In this document: piece by piece, positions 60,983 through 64,000 of the stretch | How the letters are laid out: each line of letters starts with the position of its first letter | How positions within the stretch are numbered: the stretch's first letter is position 1 | Source of the DNA: Nocardia sp. NBC_00403 | GTDB taxonomy: Bacteria > Actinomycetota > Actinomycetes > Mycobacteriales > Mycobacteriaceae | Assembly (NCBI RefSeq): GCF_036046055.1 | Contig: NZ_CP107939.1 | Location: forward strand, 682,001-746,000 | Direction of reading: 5' to 3' | Length of the DNA: 64,000 nucleotides | Made by a program: the position numbers and the translations under genes | Notes under the pieces: generated by a model | Told to the model about the DNA's origin: nothing | Database searches by the model: none | The model's input: the letters and a program-made list of their open reading frames with translations, nothing else

Positions 60983-61193
60983 GCATCGCCTCCTCGGCGG
61001 CGGCCAGCTCCGCCTCGTCCGCCGCAGCATCGGCCGTCACATCCAGCACCGGACCGACTCCCGTGCGAACGGCTTCGCGGCGCGCTGCCTTCGATATCCA
61101 CGCCGAGGGCGACATACCGGCTCTGGCCGCGGCCTGTTCGGCGAATGACCAGGCGGCCTCGTCCAGCGAAAGGGTGACCTTACGCGTTGCCAT
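60969..61193 (-). CDS. Ribbon-helix-helix antitoxin
   Basis: A 74-residue antitoxin starting at ATG 61193. It opens with the ribbon MATRKVTLSLDEAAWSFAEQ and helices AAARAGMSPSAWISKAARRE, typical of CopG/RHH antitoxins, then an acidic toxin-binding tail (DEAELAAAEEAM). It partners the MazF-like toxin, with a 14-bp overlap. A 6-bp inverted repeat, CGAGCC/GGCTCG (61213-61230), just upstream may be its operator. Confidence 0.82.
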   Translation of the reverse strand: MATRKVTLSLDEAAWSFAEQAAARAGMSPSAWISKAARREAVRTGVGPVLDVTADAAADEAELAAAEEAMRAQG

Positions 61194-61212
61194 ACCTTTT
61201 ATCGTACCGACC

Positions 61213-61230
61213 CGAGCCCGTTTCGGCTCG
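61213..61230. promoter_or_regulatory. Inverted repeat upstream of MazEF-type pair
   Basis: CGAGCC-N6-GGCTCG, 20 bp before the antitoxin start, is placed where RHH antitoxins usually bind to repress their operon. Confidence 0.4.
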
Positions 61231-61355
61231 TCATCGACGAGTGCAGTTTGCGCTGCAACCGGGATCCTATGGCGACGCCGATACAAACTGATGGCTGGTG
61301 ACTGCTGTTAGTGTGATCGCATTCGGCCGATCGCGAAGAACTGGGGATCACGAGG

Positions 61356-62144
61356 ATGACGACGCTGAATCACCACCGGGTCGGCGCCGGGGAACCGCTG
61401 GTCCTCGTGCACGGGATCGGCAGCAGGTGGCAGGTGTGGGAACCGATCATCGACAACCTCGCCGAATCTTTCGAGGTCATCGCCGTCGACCTGCCCGGGT
61501 TCGCCGGTTCCGCGCCGCTGGCGCACACCACTGTCGACACACTCACCGATGCGCTGGCCGATTTCCTCACCGCCCAAGGCATCCAACGGCCGCACCTCGC
61601 AGGCAACTCGATGGGCGGGCTCATCACGCTGAACCTCGGCGCCCGCGGGCTTGCTCGATCGGTGACCGCCTTCTCCCCGATCGGATTCTGGGAGACCGCG
61701 GGCCGTGTCTGGTGCCAGCAGGCACTCGGCAAGTCCAAAGCGCTGGCGGGCCCACTCGGATCCGCGTTGCCGACAATCCTCGGGACCGCCGCAGGCCGGA
61801 CCGCCTTTCTCGGCCTCGTCTTCGGCAAGCCATGGGCGGTGTCCGCTCAGATCGCCATCGACACCGCGGGCGGTGCGGTCGACGCCCCCGCCTTCGACGA
61901 CGCACTCGCCTCTTTCGCCGAGGCGCAACTGCATGAAATCGGCAGTCTCGCAGACATTCCCGTCACGATCGCGTGGGGCAATCGCGACATCCTGCTGACC
62001 TACGCCACGCAGAGCCGCCGCGCCCGCGCGGCATTGCCGAACGCCGGGCACGTCACCCTGCACGGCAGCGGGCACATCCCGTTCTACGACGACCCGGCCG
62101 CCTGCGCGAAGGTGCTGCGGGACACGATCGCCGGTTGCCCGTAG
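61356..62144 (+). CDS. Alpha/beta hydrolase
   Basis: A 262-residue hydrolase: LVLVHGIGSRWQVWEPIIDN, FEVIAVDLPGFAGSAPLAHT, nucleophile elbow GNSMGG, Asp in WGNRDILLTY and His in HGSGHIPFYDDP. All parts of an active triad are present. No signal peptide. It converges with the TetR gene (4 bp between stops). Substrate unknown; related proteins cleave esters or C-C bonds. Confidence 0.88.
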   Translation: MTTLNHHRVGAGEPLVLVHGIGSRWQVWEPIIDNLAESFEVIAVDLPGFAGSAPLAHTTVDTLTDALADFLTAQGIQRPHLAGNSMGGLITLNLGARGLARSVTAFSPIGFWETAGRVWCQQALGKSKALAGPLGSALPTILGTAAGRTAFLGLVFGKPWAVSAQIAIDTAGGAVDAPAFDDALASFAEAQLHEIGSLADIPVTIAWGNRDILLTYATQSRRARAALPNAGHVTLHGSGHIPFYDDPAACAKVLRDTIAGCP

Positions 62145-62148
62145 CGCC

Positions 62149-62793
62149 CTATCGGTCCGACCGTGGTGTGGTGAGGGTGCTCGGCTCCGCCGTACCGAGC
62201 AGGATGCGCACCGCATTTCGCCAGCGGTGCTGGATGATTCGGTTCCGATCGAGATCACCGGTCAGCAGCGCACGCAGCGCGAGCCCGGTCATGATCTCGA
62301 TAGTGAATTCGGTGATCGTCGGCACCCGGGGATCGTCGGGGAACTCCGCGCGGAAGAGGTCGCGAATGCTGTTGTGCATCAGATCGAACAGGCGCTGCTC
62401 CAGCGGCAGGAAGGCCGTGAGCAGTTCCGGATCGGTGCGGGCGCCGACCCACATTTCCAGCGCGGCCAGGAAGGTCGGTCCGCTGAGCATCCGCATGGTC
62501 AGCTCGACCGCCGTCTCCAGCCGATCGGATTCGGCGGGTATCGCCTCGAATTCCCTTGTCAGCTGGAGGAATCGACGTTGGGCAACATGCTCGACAGCAC
62601 CGGCGAGCAGATCCGCCCTGGTCGGAAAATAGTGCTGCAGCGTGCCGCGCGGGACACCGGCCCGCTTCTGCACTTCGAGTGTGGTCGTGCCCGCATAGCC
62701 GACCGCGACCAGGCTCTCCACCGCCGCGTCCAGGAGACGGGTGCGCATGCGTGCCCTGCGCTGCGCCTGCGTCTCCCGGACGCGTTCGGTCAT
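62149..62793 (-). CDS. TetR-family regulator
   Basis: A 214-residue TetR protein. Start ATG 62793 (MTERVRETQAQRRARMRTRL). The helix-turn-helix is VQKRAGVPRGTLQHYFPTRA. The ligand domain has EMWVGARTDPELLTAFLPLE. It starts 4 bp after the crotonase stop, so it belongs to the thiolase-crotonase operon and likely senses an acyl-CoA intermediate of the same pathway. Confidence 0.88.
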   Translation of the reverse strand: MTERVRETQAQRRARMRTRLLDAAVESLVAVGYAGTTTLEVQKRAGVPRGTLQHYFPTRADLLAGAVEHVAQRRFLQLTREFEAIPAESDRLETAVELTMRMLSGPTFLAALEMWVGARTDPELLTAFLPLEQRLFDLMHNSIRDLFRAEFPDDPRVPTITEFTIEIMTGLALRALLTGDLDRNRIIQHRWRNAVRILLGTAEPSTLTTPRSDR

Positions 62794-62797
62794 GGTG

Positions 62798-63562
62798 TCA
62801 GCGTCCCTGCCACTGCGGTTCGCGCTTCTGCGCGAAGGCCAGTGCACCCTCGGCAGCATCCTTGGAAAACAGTGCGGGCAAAGCGATTTCGCCCTGCTTG
62901 GCGAAACCCTCCGCGAGGCTCCAGTCCGGCGACTCGTCGATGATCCGCTTGCTCGCGGTGACCGAGAGCGGTGCGGCCGCTACAATTTCCGCCGCCAACG
63001 CCAATGCACCCGCCAACGCGCCACCGGGTTCGGTGACCCGGTTGACCAGCCCGAGCTGGTAGAGCCGCTCGGCGCCGATCCGGCCGCCGGTCAACGCGAG
63101 CTCGGCGGCCATCGGCCGCGGCAGGCGCTGGGTCAGGCGCAGCACACCGCCACCCGCGGCGACAAGACCGCGCTTCACCTCCGGAATGCCGAACTGCGCG
63201 TCGCTCGCCGCGACAATCAGATCACCGGCGAGCGCCAACTCGAAACCACCGGCGAGCGCGAACCCCTCGACCGCCGAAATCATCGGTTTGACAGGTGGTT
63301 TCGCGGCGATGCCGAGCGGACCCCGGCGCTGCGTCATCGGCATCTCTCCCTTGGCAGCCGCAACGAGATCCATTCCGGCGCTGAATGTTGCGCCCGCACC
63401 GGTGAGTACGAGCACGCGAGCGGAATCGTCGGCCTCGAACTCGTCGACGGCGGCCTCGATGGCCTGTGCGGTGGCCAGGTTGATGGCGTTGCGGGCCTCG
63501 GGACGGTTGACGGTCAGCAGCGTGATGGCATCGCGCCGTTCGACAAGGATCAGGTCGGTCAT
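62798..63562 (-). CDS. Enoyl-CoA hydratase (crotonase family)
   Basis: A 254-residue crotonase: LLTVNRPEARNAINLATAQA, oxyanion loop GATFSAGMDL, GFALAGGFELALAGDLIVAA and the catalytic segment FGIPEVKRGLVAAGGGVLRL with a glutamate in IPEVK. The terminal AFAQKREPQWQGR is typical. Start overlaps the upstream thiolase-like stop by four bases (ATGA). Probably hydrates or isomerises an enoyl-CoA in a branch of beta-oxidation. Confidence 0.89.
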   Translation of the reverse strand: MTDLILVERRDAITLLTVNRPEARNAINLATAQAIEAAVDEFEADDSARVLVLTGAGATFSAGMDLVAAAKGEMPMTQRRGPLGIAAKPPVKPMISAVEGFALAGGFELALAGDLIVAASDAQFGIPEVKRGLVAAGGGVLRLTQRLPRPMAAELALTGGRIGAERLYQLGLVNRVTEPGGALAGALALAAEIVAAAPLSVTASKRIIDESPDWSLAEGFAKQGEIALPALFSKDAAEGALAFAQKREPQWQGR

Positions 63563-64000
63563 CGGGCGGTCCTCTCGGTGAGCAGGGTGAGCTGGTCTGC
63601 GGCTGTGATGTCGACGGCGACGCCGAGCGGATCGCCGTCGGTGAACGCCGCGATGGTCTCGGCATCGGACACCCGCAACAGTATGCGTGCACCCTCGGGG
63701 TTGAGCGCGCTGATCACCACGGCCTCCGGCTCGTCGGCACGGTCGGGCCCGCTGCCCTTGCGATAGGCAACGGTGTAGGACTCGACGACGGCGGGCCCGG
63801 TGTAGCCGGGCGCTGTATCACGCCGTGCGACAGGCACTTCTGCCTCGACGGCCCGAAACAGTCGCGCGGGCGGGCGCGCCGAGTACACGCCGACACCGTG
63901 TTTGGTGATGTACCAACCCAGAGCGGTCGCCAGACCGTAGGACCCGGAGTCCGCGCGCAGCAGGCCGACCAGTGTCGCGAGGGCATGGGTGGTGTAGTTG
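63559..64000 (-). CDS. Acetyl-CoA acetyltransferase-like protein, 3' part
   Basis: Only the C-terminal 147 codons lie in the window; the gene continues past 64000. The visible part reads LATALGWYITKHGVGVYSAR, matching the terminal segment of mycobacterial thiolase-like acetyl-CoA acetyltransferases, followed by an OB-fold-like domain (GPAVVESYTVAYRKGSGPDR; GARILLRVSDAETIAAFTDG). Its stop overlaps the crotonase start, forming one operon with the crotonase and TetR genes. Confidence 0.75.
   Translation of the reverse strand, partial: NYTTHALATLVGLLRADSGSYGLATALGWYITKHGVGVYSARPPARLFRAVEAEVPVARRDTAPGYTGPAVVESYTVAYRKGSGPDRADEPEAVVISALNPEGARILLRVSDAETIAAFTDGDPLGVAVDITAADQLTLLTERTAR

Overview
The window is high-GC actinobacterial DNA with strongly GC-biased third codon positions and frequent GTG/TTG starts. 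It carries an iniBAC-type operon, a bifunctional-type Dcd, UdgA, an AspC/AlaA-type aminotransferase and the large Fe-S reductase that all sit together in Mycobacterium tuberculosis (Rv0321-Rv0343 region, from memory). Together with paralogous secreted S1 proteases, this points to a mycolic-acid actinomycete, most likely Nocardia. Identifications are by reading the sequence only; no search was run.

Layout. 1-9 kb: MarR/MFS and HxlR/MFS regulator-exporter pairs, a PPOX flavoprotein, a zinc alcohol dehydrogenase, a Nudix hydrolase, and a small winged-helix gene followed by two tandem decayed copies of its own 3' end. 9-20 kb: the centrepiece. A minus-strand operon iniB-iniA-iniC (glycine-rich protein plus two dynamin-like GTPases) is divergent from a plus-strand trio: a membrane-anchored Hsp70/actin-fold ATPase, a P-loop/LuxR regulator of the IniR type, and a second membrane-anchored protein carrying only half an Hsp70 fold. 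20-29 kb: two secreted S1 proteases separated by a 35-bp minisatellite, a TANGO2-like protein, a secreted protein and the Fe-S reductase with a lysine-rich repeat tail. 28.8-33.6 kb: a YoeB-type toxin with an unusually long antitoxin, then a beta-oxidation operon (two acyl-CoA dehydrogenases, TetR) followed by a crotonase.

33.8-45.6 kb: YdcF-like protein, UDP-glucose dehydrogenase, a third membrane-anchored Hsp70-like protein, a YibE/F permease, AspC, an XRE regulator with its divergent partner, dcd, hydrolase, and a GH172/DUF2961 gene relic. 45.6-52 kb: a gene-poor graveyard of relics (frameshifted phage-type winged-helix protein, an orphan fragment, an IS110 tail), a LuxR/AAA regulator, a GNAT and a wrecked IS110 element with an internal inversion. 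52-58 kb: aromatic amino acid decarboxylase, an unrecognised protein, secreted protein, GNAT, cytochrome P450 and tRNA-Gly(CCC). 58-64 kb: S33 lipoprotein peptidase, DUF1905, lipoprotein, a MazEF-type pair, hydrolase, TetR, crotonase and the 3' end of a thiolase-like gene.

Working idea: the iniBAC/IniR/Hsp70 locus looks like one envelope-stress membrane-remodelling module. GTPases would act on the membrane, the anchored ASKHA proteins may sense the periplasm or cell wall, and the P-loop/LuxR protein would control expression. That link is an inference from gene order, overlap and architecture.
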